The position numbers were made by a program, and so were the translations under genes. From positions 14,517,062 to 14,581,061 of the forward strand of contig OW203731.1 in NCBI GenBank assembly GCA_934045075.1: a stretch of DNA of 64,000 nucleotides, written 5' to 3'. The notes under the pieces are model-generated. The model saw nothing but the letters and a program-made list of their open reading frames with translations. It was not told the origin of the DNA and searched no databases. Numbering within the stretch: the first letter of the stretch is position 1; each line of letters opens with the position of its first letter. This DNA comes from Yponomeuta sedellus (taxonomy: Eukaryota; Arthropoda; Insecta; Lepidoptera; Yponomeutidae). This document shows positions 1 through 9,494 of the stretch, piece after piece.

Positions 1-208
1 CGACGAGCGTGACAGAACTTTACTTAAGTATTTACACAGGGCCGGTTTCTGAATTGAGAATTTCACAGAATGTTTAAGTAAATCCTTCAGTAACGATCTG
101 TCACGCTCTTTGCCCAAAAAATCGAAGAAAAAGCACTACAGTAAAGTATGTACGCGAAATTCTCGATTCAGAAACTGACCCTGAAATTCTCCATTCAGAA
201 ACCGGCAC
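1..208. repeat. Foldback/MITE-like repeat
   Basis: Arms at 41-64 and 183-206 are inverted copies (24 bp, one mismatch, beginning gccggtttctgaat). A third copy of the inner arm lies at 156-180. A second inverted pair, gagcgtgacag at 5-15 and its complement at 98-108, overlaps the first. A short relative of the arm recurs at 46551-46576. The structure suggests a non-autonomous inverted-repeat element cut by the window edge. No coding capacity is visible. Confidence 0.5.
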
Positions 209-895
209 TATATGTTTAAGTTTTCAACATGGATCTAAGCTCGTGCAAAGACGGCCCATGCGAAGAGGCCTTATGGATGTACGATTGCATTGCAGCCACT
301 CACGTTACAGACAATTAGGCACCCACTTCTAATAACATAATTTGTATTGCATGACAGATGACTGGCGTTATGATTACCCAAATTGTATAGCAGGAGACTA
401 AATTCAGAATAAAGTCTTGATTTAAAATTATGTCATTTAAAAATGTACCAATCCAGGCCCATACTCTTCTTTTTACGACCGTCTCTAGAATATAGCTGCT
501 AAGACAGCGTCCATACTTAGATATGGATTTTTTTTAGTACAGAGTATAAATAGACGATTTGATTTTGCGGTTCCCGGTGAAAATCGTGACCCGAAATGCT
601 GCAATGTTGCTTGATCGCTATGTCAACATTATTATACAGGGTGAGTTTGAAATGACGTTGAATAATGTTTTTTATTTATACAAATATTTTAAACGTACCT
701 AAAATAGTATATAAAATAGTAAATAGTCTTCTGATATGCGTACACCAGTAAAATACAATGAGTTGGCCGGCACTGGCCATAAAACGCACGAATCATAGAT
801 TTTCTATTTTTTCTAAGAATAACCCCCGTAATATTTGTCAATCGAATTCAAAGTCGATCGTAACCACATTTTCTTACTGACCTTCAGTGTCAGTT
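209..895. other. No recognisable feature
   Basis: AT-rich sequence without a credible open frame. A short piece near 760-780 (gagttggccggcac) recurs near 43293, so part of it is probably old repeat. Confidence 0.4.
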
Positions 896-1215
896 TAAAA
901 AATTAAAAGGGCCGATAGGCTTATCAAAATAAACGATTCTTCTGAAACACTCCTCAAAAACAGTTTAAGAAGGCTGTGGTTACGTCTTTTTATTTGCCAC
1001 AGACGTATTTACAGTGTACGCGCGGAGTGTTTATAAAAATCGTTAGTTTATAAGACTACGATCGTATTTATGAAAGCAATTTTCTTTAAATAACTCCTCA
1101 CAGGCAGTTATAGTTTATGGTAAAGAAAGAAATTAACAACAGATTATTTAAACTGCCTCTGAAACCAGTTTTAAAGTAATCATGTTTTTATAAATGAGAC
1201 CGTTAAATTAAATCG
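896..1215. repeat. IR family E, two adjacent degenerate copies
   Basis: Two stretches (about 930-1075 and 1083-1210) carry the same pattern: an 'aaacactcctca' arm, an internal part with 'cacaga' and a 3' part ending near 'catgtttttataaat'. Related copies lie at 3284-3442, 7925-8115, 8641-8850, 32880-32935, 39290-39465, 40105-40165 and 43741-43850. This is a dispersed, partly inverted-repeat family, probably an old MITE. Copies are diverged and boundaries are approximate. Confidence 0.4.
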
Positions 1216-1250
1216 CGCTTTGTACACTTTAACAAGAGAAAGGGATTCTA

Positions 1251-1400
1251 TTCTTTTTATTGCACTAACCCGTGCTAGGGACAATTTTAAAAACCTATTT
1301 AGAGGCTAAAAATTCCACCCATGCCGGGACTCGAACCCGCGACCTCTGGCGAACCGTGCCAGACACGGCATTTTTAGCCTCTAAATAGGTTTTTAGAGAA
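1251..1400 (-). repeat. tSINE-1 fragment folded by an inverted tail
   Basis: Read on the minus strand this holds a tRNA-like B box (gggttcgagtcccgg) and the tSINE-1 tail (cctctaaatagg). The tail occurs on both sides as a perfect 24-bp inverted repeat (1289-1312 and 1371-1394), enclosing 58 nt. The left flank also contains the cap sequence gcactaacccgtgct. The A-box half of the tRNA-like module is missing. Confidence 0.6.
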
Positions 1401-1602
1401 AGTGGCCTTGAAATGTGCTTAAGTCCACCGAAGATTCATGTCTAGTTAGTTAAACCGTTACCAACCATAAATTTTAAAGTTAACACAAAAAATTACTCCT
1501 TCAGCTTAAGTTATATCAATTTATCATTGTAGGTATTATTTATCATGTGGGACTGCCCACTTCATAGTATTTTTATTGGTACCTTATAATAACGCAAGTT
1601 CT

Positions 1603-1909
1603 GAGTGCTTAGTGCGAGTTTGACAGATCCAATCGAATAACTTTACTACCGCGTTAATCGAGCATTGAGTAGTGAGTATGAGTAAGTTAACCGTTCGAAC
1701 TGGCAAAACGCTGTCACAGTACAACTCGCACTCGCGTTTATTCGTGTTTTGGCTGGTAAACGTGTTCACTTCTCAACGTAAACCATTACAACTCGCACTC
1801 AGCAATTTTAATGTCCATACTTGTCGCTAGGTGGCGCTTCCTCGATGCCATAGAAATATGAGTTTACGTTAACGCGATCGAGTAGTTAAAAAACTCGCAC
1901 TAAGCACTC
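1603..1909. mobile_element. MITE, 307-bp family, copy 1
   Basis: A 307-bp unit begins gagtgcttagtgcgagttt and ends with its exact complement, giving 19-bp terminal inverted repeats. A second copy of the same length is at 45559-45865; by eye they differ at about six positions. No coding capacity is seen, so it must be mobilised by an outside transposase. I could not define the target duplication. Confidence 0.75.
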
Positions 1910-2154
1910 TGGTTACCTATGAGTAAGAATACACGTGGCTATGTAGAATTCAATTTTTTATACGATTTCATTTTTGTGTAACTGTTGGTGATCCAAAATA
2001 GAATAAAAAAATAAGGTGTTTTAAAGTTGATTCTAAAGACGACTTGTTTATTGTTACTATGCGTAAAAATATGCGTAAATATGGAAACCATATATTTTAA
2101 AAAGAATTATGATTGGATACCGTTTTATTAATGTAAATAAAAATAAAACCCTTT

Positions 2155-2284
2155 TTAGAGTTCCGTTCCTTAAAAACAAAACCCAACCATACGATCACTT
2201 TGTTGTTCGTCCGTCTGACTGTTCCTCTGTCTGTCAAGACTCTTTACCGAGGTGTGAAGTTGAAATTAAAACCTTATAGTCTAC
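2155..2284 (-). repeat. Dispersed repeat with PuGGACAG-type motif
   Basis: On the minus strand this carries runs such as gacagacagaggaacagtc followed by a 'ggaact' end. The same arrangement (multiple cagac/cagacag steps, then ggtacggaac or ggaacccta) is seen at 27965-28075 and 18020-18085. It is a fragment of an interspersed repeat commonly met in insect genomes; the class is unknown to me. Confidence 0.4.
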
Positions 2285-2412
2285 AGTCCTTTGGTTGTCT
2301 GGAAGAGATCACTTTTAGTGATAAGGCTGCCGTCTGTACTCTTAGGTTAAGAAATATCTGTGTAATTTCCATTTTTATGAACAATAAAGTGTTCTCTATC
2401 TATCTATCCTTT
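2285..2412 (+). repeat. LINE 3' tail (ggttgtctggaagagat type)
   Basis: The segment starts near ggttgtctggaagagatc, contains gataaggctgcc, then an aataaagtg signal and a (tcta)n end. The same 3' end occurs at 41198-41320 (+), and diverged minus-strand versions lie at 9495-10160, 28160-28260 and 59769-59815. In Lepidoptera this is a familiar terminus of CR1/Jockey-type LINEs, but no reverse-transcriptase coding is present in this copy. Confidence 0.55.
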
Positions 2413-3283
2413 GAAGTTGTAGAAAAAAACAAACTTCTAAGTTAAGGCATCATAGGGTAGGTAAGGTATTATGGTTTCTACGGGTCTTATTCATGCGGGG
2501 TGTATACGGGTCCCGTGGACCTGGACTACGAAATTCAGCCCGTCGATCAATCAATCAGTCAGACTGTACTCGTCCAGTGCGGACGTGTGCAGTCTGATTG
2601 ATTGACATCGTTTAATACTATAAATAGAGGAAAGAGTCTGAAAAATATACATTTCTAACTAAATCATTAAATGAAGGTCTTTGAAGTTTGGCAAAATCTT
2701 TGAAAAAACTGCGAGACTCGATTCCAAAGCAATTCTTAAGATGTACAAATTTGTACGAACCCCTTTGCACGCTTGCAGCTTTATTTAACCATGTAGGTAC
2801 CTTATCCACTACTATCTTATTTCACGTGAGCAATTTCTGCAAGCGAAATTGCTATTAACTTTGATATCAAAACGCAATAGGCAATAACAGTTTGTGAAAC
2901 ATTCAGTGGTTACCTTTTACATCTAATTTTTGTTGCTACAAAATTGCTACGGTTATTTGTCAGGTGGTGAAAAAGGCGGCTTGCGCGTAGCTCTTATTGC
3001 GTAGTGGTAAGGTGGAGTTCAGAACAGAAAGTGGTATCTCAGAGTATCACTGACTATAAGCCTACAGTTAAATATTGTTTGATTGGAACATGCAATCAAA
3101 TTATTTTAGATAGGTTAGTAAATGCGTGGGAATAAACCTAGCGCGTGCGTTGATCTAGTGTAGGTAATAACTATAAACATGAATTTGCAATACATGTATC
3201 TAGGCATTCTCAATTGACAGTCGATCATTCGCAATCTTAATTTTACTTCTAGCCCGGCAATATAAAGTTAAGTCCTTTAAGTC
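2413..3283. other. No gene seen; one imperfect inverted repeat
   Basis: The only structure is an inverted repeat around 2545-2606 (tcaatcaatcag... against its complement, about 16 bp per arm). The rest is unrecognised AT-rich sequence. Confidence 0.4.
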
Positions 3284-3442
3284 CTATTTAATAGAAAACC
3301 ATTTCTTAAAACACTTCTCAGATGCCGTTTAAAATGTCATTGGTAAAGGGAAAGAGCCACAGATTATTTAATCTACCTCTGAGGAGTGTTTTATAGGAAT
3401 CGTGTTTTTATAAATAATGCCGCTTATTATTATTAATAATAC
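3284..3442. repeat. IR family E copy
   Basis: The two halves are inverted relative to each other: 'aaaacacttctcagatgc' on the left and 'ctctgaggagtgtttta' on the right, with the family 3' end ggaatcgtgtttttataaat. This is the best copy of the family for defining its ends. Confidence 0.45.
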
Positions 3443-3652
3443 TTTTAATACGATTATTGCACTTAATTTTTTACAATAAAATCGTAGAACGAGGCGAACT
3501 TAATGCCGTAATAATGCTTATGTCTAATAACATTGAGTCATCTATTGTAAACGCGACGCATTAGTCATAATTACGTACATAAGCATTTGGTTTGTAACTT
3601 ACCGGCGACATTAGGTTGCTTTGAAAAGTTGATACATCAACTTATATGTGAA

Positions 3653-3998
3653 GCGCTCGTGGCCTATGTGAGCCGAGTGATTGGAATTAATCAAAATGGG
3701 TGACTGTCCCGTGTCTACCGCTAGTGGCATTTTGCCGAGCGTTTCCGAGCGATCGCAAGCCACGCTAAGCCGTGGTGCCGGCTGTCATATAATAGCAGTC
3801 GTTAAGCCGTAGAGGCTCTATGGGTGGCTTGATAACTTCTGACAGTAAGGCCCGCCACTGCCTTACTTTCCTCCACTCTAAATAGGTTTTAAAATCTTCC
3901 ACCAACCCGGACTTGGCTCCCGTGGAGTATGGCCTAACCTTCCTGCTACGCAGGGAGAGACCCGTGCCCCAGCTGTGGGGACATATAAGGGTTGATAA
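3653..3998 (+). mobile_element. 5S-SINE, nearly full length
   Basis: It begins gcgctcgtggcc and ends near gggttgata. The 5S-like head is shortened here (the gttaagcaac part is missing), but the body motifs gtgccggctgtcat, ggcttgataacttctgac and gtggggacat are all present. A 20-bp piece of the tSINE-1 tail is inserted at 3876-3895. It lies head to head about 300 bp from the next copy, which is in opposite orientation. Confidence 0.8.
3876..3895 (-). repeat. 20-bp tSINE-1 tail inserted in a 5S-SINE
   Basis: Other 5S-SINE copies read aatcctccaccaac at this point. Here a 20-bp segment (ctctaaataggttttaaaat), equal to the 3' end of tSINE-1, splits it and is flanked by cctcca and cttcca. This fits an extremely 5'-truncated retroposed copy with a roughly 6-bp target duplication. 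Confidence 0.5.
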
Positions 3999-4315
3999 CG
4001 AATGATTTGTGCACAACATGCTGTCGACTGTACCTATGAGTACATTGGACCACTCACTGTACTAGCGTTATTGTATTATGTGTAATACGTGTAACCGGAA
4101 CTTGGAAAAGTATTGTTATGGAGATGATATCAAATGTAATGCAAAACATTATTATGGTTTTATTATTCATAGTAAATGGTGCAGTATTTGAATATTAAAG
4201 TCCTTTGTTTCTCATCTCGCTCTTGGCCCGTTCTTTGTATGATGCGAATCGATCTTACAGCTGCTGCTTAGTCATCAAGGATCAACAACTTTGTGAGACT
4301 GACTGAAAAATAGGT

Positions 4316-4671
4316 ATCAACTCTTTGTATGCCCCCACTGCTGGGGCACGGGTCTCTTTCTTCAGGAATCTTAAGGTCATACTCCACCACGGGGGCCAAC
4401 TCCGGGTTGGTGAAGGATTGTAAGACAGTGGCGGGTGTTATTGTCAGAACTTATCAAGCCGCCTATAAGGCCTCTGGCATGGCTTAACGACTGCCATTAC
4501 ACGACTGCCGGCACCAACGGCTTAACGTGCCATGCGAAACACGGAGCGCTCGTTAAAAATGCCACTAGCGGTAACCACGGGATGGTCACCCATCCAGCAC
4601 CTGACCGCGCCTGCTTTTGCTTAACTCAAGTGATTGATTCCAATCACTCGGTTCGACTAGGCCACGAGCGT
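4316..4671 (-). mobile_element. 5S-SINE, full length
   Basis: On the minus strand it runs from ggcctagtcgaaccgagtg through the 5S-like stretch (taagc, ggcgcggtcagg, ggatgggtgacc) to the end gtgggggcatac. The match to the conserved internal control region of eukaryotic 5S rRNA (ggatgggtgacc and the upstream ttaagca element) identifies the source of the head. The body after the head is unrelated to 5S. Confidence 0.85.
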
Positions 4672-4762
4672 TTCATAGACATAGACAAGACTGTTATTGG
4701 ACTGAAGTTAGTCCTATAAAACCAAAATTCCGCAACTCTTCAGGAACATCCCATGACGCGAC

Positions 4763-4983
4763 TGCCTCTTTGGCCCAGCGGTGTCAAGTCAGATTACCAT
4801 GCCGGAGGTCATGGATTCGATTACCACTGGGAGCCGCCATGCATTTGTACAAATGGCCTCAGTCTGGGTGTATTTCATGTTAGTGATGTCCTTGCCTGGT
4901 AACCATAGCACAAGGTATGTTGCATGTGGAAAACTGTGGAAAAGTGGTGTCACTGTGGAAAGTATTGTTATTAATCTATATCT
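4763..4983 (+). mobile_element. tSINE-5, tRNA-derived SINE
   Basis: The head reads gcctctttggcccagcgg (A box) and, 45 bases on, catggattcgattacc (B box), the spacing of a tRNA-type RNA polymerase III promoter. After the head comes ttgtacaaatg and a non-tRNA body. A truncated copy is at 5381-5545 with the same post-head sequence. There is no intact tRNA fold, so it is a SINE rather than a tRNA gene. Confidence 0.6.
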
Positions 4984-5075
4984 ATAATCAGCCCACATCA
5001 ACCCACTGCTGGGCATAGGCCTCCTTTCTAGTGTGCCATTCCTCACGGTCCTGTGCTAATCTGATCCATTGTTAT
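4984..5075 (-). repeat. LINE 3' end fragment
   Basis: On the minus strand it reads ...gaggcctatgcccagcagtgggttgatgtgggctga, typical of the C-terminal 'EAYVQQW' region and stop of RTE-like LINEs, followed by a short AT tail. It abuts the tSINE-5 copy directly, so the SINE may share this LINE 3' end or the two may simply be neighbours. Confidence 0.5.
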
Positions 5076-5380
5076 TAATACTGTTATATTATTATTTGTA
5101 CTTTCTGTGGTATCACTTATTCGTACTGTTTTGTTTCATATTCAAATTTATACATATATTTCAGCATTTTATCGCCAAAACCTCAAAGAAACCCGCAGTG
5201 TGGTTAAAATGTACCTAACCATAATAATTTTCTTAAACATACTGGGAATGCTCTAACGAGTGTTTGAGAAGTCAAGGCCTCGCCGGGTAGAACGATTCTG
5301 CAATAATCGATGTAGTTTGGCTTTGGTCGTTGCCAGTGTGCCAGCATATTTGTTTGAATTCCTCCGAAAATATACGTATT

Positions 5381-5545
5381 GACTTATGTGACTGCTTCGG
5401 TGGTTTGACCATGCCGGAGGTCGTGGGTTCAACTTCCACTGGGGGCCGCCGTAGACTTGTACAAATGACGCTTGGGTTTATTTCCATGTATGTCCTTGCT
5501 TGGTTGTCATTGCACAGGGATTTGGGATTTATTGATTTATTTTGT
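5381..5545 (+). mobile_element. tSINE-5, truncated copy
   Basis: It shares accatgccggaggtcgtgg, the B-box region and the ttgtacaaatg body with the copy at 4763. The A box is degraded. Confidence 0.5.
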
Positions 5546-5671
5546 AGGATAAGAGGAGGACCGTATGAAATTGCTGTCAAGCGGCTCAAGATTTTTTTTT
5601 TAAATTGTAATAAGAAACGGTTTTTAAGAAATTGTTACCACGAACATTAATTATATCAAAGTAAATTTTGC

Positions 5672-5957
5672 AACGATGAAGAAAGAAAGATTGACGAAAC
5701 AAATATTTACTGCGAATGTGAGTGGAAGGGCTGGTAAGGGACGTCCCAGGCGGACATACATTGACCAAATAGGGTACTTTTTATCTTCCCCTTTGCTAAT
5801 ACATCCCATTAGCAAAGGGGAAGATAAAAAGTACCCGGAACCGGCGTGCGTGCATGCGACGACTTATGAACGTTGATGAAGCAAAGGTGATCTGTCAGGA
5901 TCTTGGTAGGTGGCAGTCCCTGGTCTCTGCCTACCCCTCTGGGATACAGGCGTGAGG
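5672..5957 (+). pseudogene. RTE-type LINE, C-terminal ORF fragment
   Basis: Translated pieces (ERLTKQIFTANVSGRAGKG and GRPRRTYIDQIG) match the C-terminal region of the fragment at 30691-31222, a 5'-truncated RTE-like non-LTR retrotransposon. The stop codon (tga after acaggcg) lies a few bases before the (TATG)n array, so the microsatellite is effectively the element's 3' UTR. The reading frame is destroyed by the 65-bp palindrome at 5772-5836. It encodes nothing functional; the reverse-transcriptase domain is absent. Confidence 0.75.
5772..5836. repeat. Perfect palindrome, 29-bp arms
   Basis: Arms 5772-5800 and 5808-5836 are exact complements with a 7-nt spacer. The related copies at 31068-31106 and 41876-41914 have only the right-hand orientation, so the left arm is a newly made inverted copy inside the LINE fragment. 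Confidence 0.9.
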
Positions 5958-5958
5958 T

Positions 5959-6126
5959 TATGTATGTATGTATGTATGTATGTATGTATGTATGTATGTA
6001 TGTATGTATGTATGTATGTATGTATGTATGTATGTATGTATGTATGTATGTATGTATGTATGTATGTATGTATGTATGTATGTATGTATGTATGTATGTA
6101 TGTATGTATGTATGTATGTATGTATG

Positions 6127-6156
<30 letters not shown>
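5959..6156. repeat. (TATG)n microsatellite, about 198 bp
   Basis: Roughly 49 uninterrupted TATG units follow directly after the RTE fragment. The long open frames across it are low-complexity artefacts of a 4-bp repeat. Confidence 0.98.
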
Positions 6157-6159
<3 letters not shown>

Positions 6160-7077
6160 TTGGCAACAAATTTATTTAGCTGTTAACAATAATTTGACTC
6201 TTTCTCTTAAGTCGTTTATGTCTATGTGTAAACACGAATGTTTTGAAAAACTACAACATACTTATTATTCTAAAATCTATTGTAGAATAATATTTTGTAG
6301 GTACCTGAAAGAATGAAGTCGCCAAGAATCTGTTAGGACTCATATTTTTCCCGTTTTCGACAACCAAAATCCGCAACTTGTAACAAGCAATCCGTTACGT
6401 TGGCAACACTGACTGTTGCTTCATAGAAAAGTTGTCGTTACGGACTTGCGAAAGTGTCGCGTCGAGAAAGATCTACGGCCACTAGGTCGGTACCTATTGC
6501 GCGCTTGTCGTCGGAAATCGACTTTGAGAATAATTAGAGGATACTAAGGCGATTTGGGGTGGCAACTAGTGACCAATGGTGTAAAAAACGTAACTTGTTA
6601 TTTAATACGTATTTACTAGGATATCAGCGAAAAACGGTTGTTTTTGGCGGTAGCTAATCAATTAAAGTCCGAGGTTGTTAATCCTAGGTTCTAGACTGTG
6701 GCTTCTAAAAATAGTTGTCATAGAGTTGAAGATTAATGATGTTTACGTTTTGAAAAAAACGTTTTATACTCGTAAAACAAGTTATGATTTTTAGTCCATC
6801 CCAAAGCGACTTATACCGGTCGTGGAAAACGATTTTCCAATCAGAAATTGGTGCGTCGTCGTTCAAAATGTCCAAAAACATCCATGCCCTGCAAGGCAAG
6901 GTTTTTGTATGTATCACGGAATTGTCGATAAAAAACGAAATCCATTAAAAACAGACATTTCTTTCCTGGATAACTCCTAAAATCTTATATATTTTGTTAT
7001 TTCCATAAAATCCGCCCTTTTACAGATATTCTGCTATCAACTGCCTACCTACTTTTTAGGTAGGTAGCTCCCTTAGG
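6157..7077. other. No recognisable feature
   Basis: No credible coding frame. The string ccaatggtgtaaaaaacg near 6575 has relatives near 22450 and 40677, pointing to old repeat content. Confidence 0.4.
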
Positions 7078-7127
7078 TGTGCTCCCTTAGCAGGCACGTT
7101 TACAAAGGTGCCTGCTAAGGGAGCACA
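7078..7127. repeat. Perfect hairpin, 20-bp arms
   Basis: Arms 7078-7097 and 7108-7127 (tgtgctcccttagcaggcac and its complement) are separated by 10 nt. A partial direct copy of the arm (gctccctta) lies just upstream at 7067. Confidence 0.9.
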
Positions 7128-7319
7128 AGCTGAAGATAAAAGCTTTATCCCACTGTCAGGTAGCGGCATCTCGCTTTACGCTGTGAAATAAAGCAAGATG
7201 GTGAAGAAGAAGAGGAAAAACATTTATTTAACGCCACATAGACAAACCAAATTTTACAAGAAAAGGAAAATACAGAAAAGAAAGCAGGAATAAATCAAAA
7301 GCAGAAGAAAAGAAAAGAA

Positions 7320-7590
7320 AAGGCTGTGTGGTGTCGGCCTAGAGAATAGCACCAACCCAAATTCTTCCCGCGGGTGTCGTAAAAGGCGACTAAGGGATAC
7401 AAACCGGGGGGTGGGCAGCAGCGCCCCCTGCCGTACAATTCCACCAAACTGCGATCCCCAACCCGCATGCCCAGCGTGGGGATTATGGGCACTACCCCCC
7501 CAATGATGGCATAACCTTGCGCTCATTAGGGAAGGGCTATGTCCAGCAGTGGACTAATAAAGCCTGAAGAAGGAAGGAGGAGAAGAAAAG
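7320..7590 (+). mobile_element. Composite SINE with LINE-derived 3' end
   Basis: The 5' half (ggctgtgtggtgtcggcc, gtgtcgtaaaaggcgac, gcagcgccccctgccg) is unrelated to known coding. The last about 75 bp (gcgctcattagggaagggctatgtccagcagtgg in part) is the same as the 3' end of the RTE-like LINE arrayed at 11704-12243. A second copy is at 35395-35806 (minus strand, split by a MITE). Sharing the 3' end with a LINE fits a SINE that borrows that LINE's machinery. Confidence 0.6.
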
Positions 7591-7619
7591 AGAAACTACA
7601 ATTGAAAAAAACGAAAACA

Positions 7620-7730
7620 AATTCCAAGGCTACAGGTAGTTACACAGTATGTCGATGCAGCGGAAAAAAGGCCTCATGCTCAGTATAAGCTGAGGATTTG
7701 CACCCACAACACAGATTTTCAGCGTGTATT
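7620..7730 (-). repeat. LINE 3' UTR-like fragment
   Basis: The stretch gctcagtataagctgagga and its surroundings are similar to 19240-19290 (ctcagcataagctggaga). Both lie near an A-rich or T-rich end, so they are probably pieces of one LINE 3' UTR. No coding is visible. Confidence 0.3.
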
Positions 7731-7770
7731 AATATTATATATTAATACACTGTACAATTCAAAATATTTA

Positions 7771-7825
7771 TAATTGGTTTTTAAAATTGTCCTTCGCACG
7801 GGTTAGTGCATTAAAAAAAATATAG
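7771..7825. repeat. tSINE-1 cap fragment
   Basis: The sequence ttgtccttcgcacgggttag followed by tgcattaaaa is one inverted-repeat cap of the tSINE-1 composite, without its tRNA-like module. Confidence 0.5.
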
Positions 7826-7924
7826 GTAGTCAAAATATTTATATATATGAAATTTTGAACTACATTAAATTTCCCATTGAATTGGTAAAGAGTAAAGATT
7901 TTGATTTAAAAAGTGTGTATTTCA

Positions 7925-8115
7925 ATAAAAAGACTTATCAAGATTGTTCACATTTTTTTAAGCTCCTAAACAAATTAACCATTAATGGTATTGTTTAAAA
8001 AAGACAATTCCTCTTATGCACTCCTTAGTTTATTTAATCTATGGTTACGTTTTTTTTCTTGTAAAGTCTCCACCACAGACTATTTTAATCAGCGTCTTTA
8101 GAGTGACTTGAGGAA
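7925..8115. repeat. IR family E, rearranged copy
   Basis: It shares tatcaagattgtt and caccacagacta with 39335-39465, there in a different relative order, and a family arm near 'gcactcctta'. Probably an old, rearranged copy. Confidence 0.35.
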
Positions 8116-8170
8116 TCGAAGAGAAAATAATCATTCGAACGGATTTAGGGACTGATCAATTCATTCGATA

Positions 8171-8223
8171 ACAACCCTTGTATGTCCCCACTGCTGGAGC
8201 ACGGGTCACTTCCTGGATCGCAA
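8171..8223 (-). repeat. 5S-SINE 3' end fragment
   Basis: Only the last about 50 bp of the family is present (acaacccttgtatgtcccca on the plus strand). Confidence 0.65.
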
Positions 8224-8640
8224 TTCATTAATCAATCACCATTAAATACCTACGTAGTCAGTGTATTTATTTAGACAATGTCTTATTAAGGTGTGGCAAC
8301 CCATAATACTTTTTCTCCAGTGTCGTTGACCCCGACATTCTAACAAAAGCGATTGCGGTCTACTAGCGGCTTGCAAGTTGCAACAATGGACGGTTTCACA
8401 CTGAACGTCAACGATAACTGCACGACCTTTTTACATGAAACGACTTTCAGTTTAGAATAAAGTATTTATTTCATTAATTTCATTTCAGTTCTGTAGTAGT
8501 AGGTAGGTGAGTCTCTTGCTGAAATCGCATGCATCGAAAACAGCCCCTCGGCGAGGTCTCTAACTCTGTAAATAAGTGTAGCTTGCAATTAATTTATATA
8601 TCGTTAAGTAGATCAAAGCAGCCATTACTCGGATCCTTTA
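8224..8640. other. No recognisable feature
   Basis: Unrecognised non-coding sequence. Confidence 0.4.
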
Positions 8641-8850
8641 GACTCGTGCCGCTAGATGGCGCTGACTTAAACTACATCTGAGACGTGTTTTAGAGGAATT
8701 ATTATTATTATTAAAATTCTTTATTGCACAAAAATTTTGCACATAGGCGAGCTTAATGCTACTTAGAATTATCTACCAGCTAACCTAAGTTTTGGAGACA
8801 AGATTAGCAGGAATCATGTTTTTTTAAAAATAAGATCGTTAATTGTTAAG
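8641..8850. repeat. IR family E copy split by a LINE tail
   Basis: The family sequence (cttaaactacatctgagacg, then gtgttttagaggaatt) is interrupted at about 8701 by a minus-strand LINE tail (8705-8805) and resumes with aggaatcatgttttttt at about 8809. The repeated 'aggaat' on both sides of the insert may be its target duplication. Confidence 0.5.
8705..8805 (-). repeat. LINE 3' tail (ttagctggtagataattct type)
   Basis: On the minus strand it ends in a tgcaataaagaattttaat tail; upstream are the common motifs ttagctggtagataattc and aagctcgcc. Other copies: 14848-14940 (-), 39748-39825 (-), 40540-40645 (+), 43925-44035 (-). Only 3' ends are present, as expected for 5'-truncated LINE insertions. 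Confidence 0.55.
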
Positions 8851-8980
8851 CTTACTAGCGACGAAGGCGTAATATAAATTAAGTAGAGTGCATAGATGTA
8901 AACGTTGATGTGCTGACGAGTGTACTACGAATAGGTGTGTTTGAATATGTATAGGTTGATCAGTAATCGACTGCAACTAC

Positions 8981-9047
8981 TCTCACTAGCTGGTACAATC
9001 GACAGCAAATCAACCTTTACTAGCATGCACTCTCCTCAGCTGGTATA
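8981..9047. repeat. Partial MITE (cgacagcacatcaacctttac type)
   Basis: The string cgacagcaaatcaaccttta matches the arm of short inverted-repeat elements at 36177-36290 and 61284-61395. Only one arm is clear here. Confidence 0.35.
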
Positions 9048-9160
9048 CGGTCTCAACCTGGCACTGAAATAAGGCCGCTGTCCTTAGTCGCTTAGAGATC
9101 CACGGAAAGCAAACATCGAAAAGGAAAATCGGTCGTCAATAATGTTTCGTCGATCGTCGA

Positions 9161-9342
9161 TATCAACCCTCGTATGTCTCAACTGCTGGGGCACGGGTCT
9201 CTTCCTGCATCGCTGGAAGGTTAGGCCATACTCCACCATGGGGACCAGGTCCGTGTTGTGGAGGATTGTAAGACAGTGGCGGGTCTTACTGTCAGAAGTT
9301 ATCAAGCCGCCCGTTAGGCCTCTGACATGGCTTAACGATTGC
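9161..9342 (-). repeat. 5S-SINE, 5'-truncated copy
   Basis: The 3' half only: tatcaaccctcgtatgtctc on the plus strand through to ctgacatggcttaacgattg. The 5S head is missing. Confidence 0.75.
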
Positions 9343-9494
9343 CTGTGTTTGTTGCTCAATAAATATCTTGCTAATTTACAGGTTGCCTTAATTTACATGG
9401 ATAAGTTCAGTATATTAATGTATACTTAAAAATACATATACTTAATGTCTATTAGGTATACGTATTTTTTATCACCTTAGAGACCAAACTAGGA

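Noticed and set aside
3765..4019. Short open frames across the 5S-SINE copies (for example 3765-4019, 4435-4719, 51521-51859, 40862-41200)
   Set aside because: The same peptides (for example 'PPIRPLTWLNDCHYMTAGTNG') recur because the SINE is repeated; they lie on both strands and have no start or domain logic.
5864..6186. Long open frames coding for MYVC or HTYI repeats (also at 9517-10109 and 31146-31629)
   Set aside because: They are translations of the (TATG)n arrays in several frames on both strands. A 4-bp repeat without stops produces such frames automatically.
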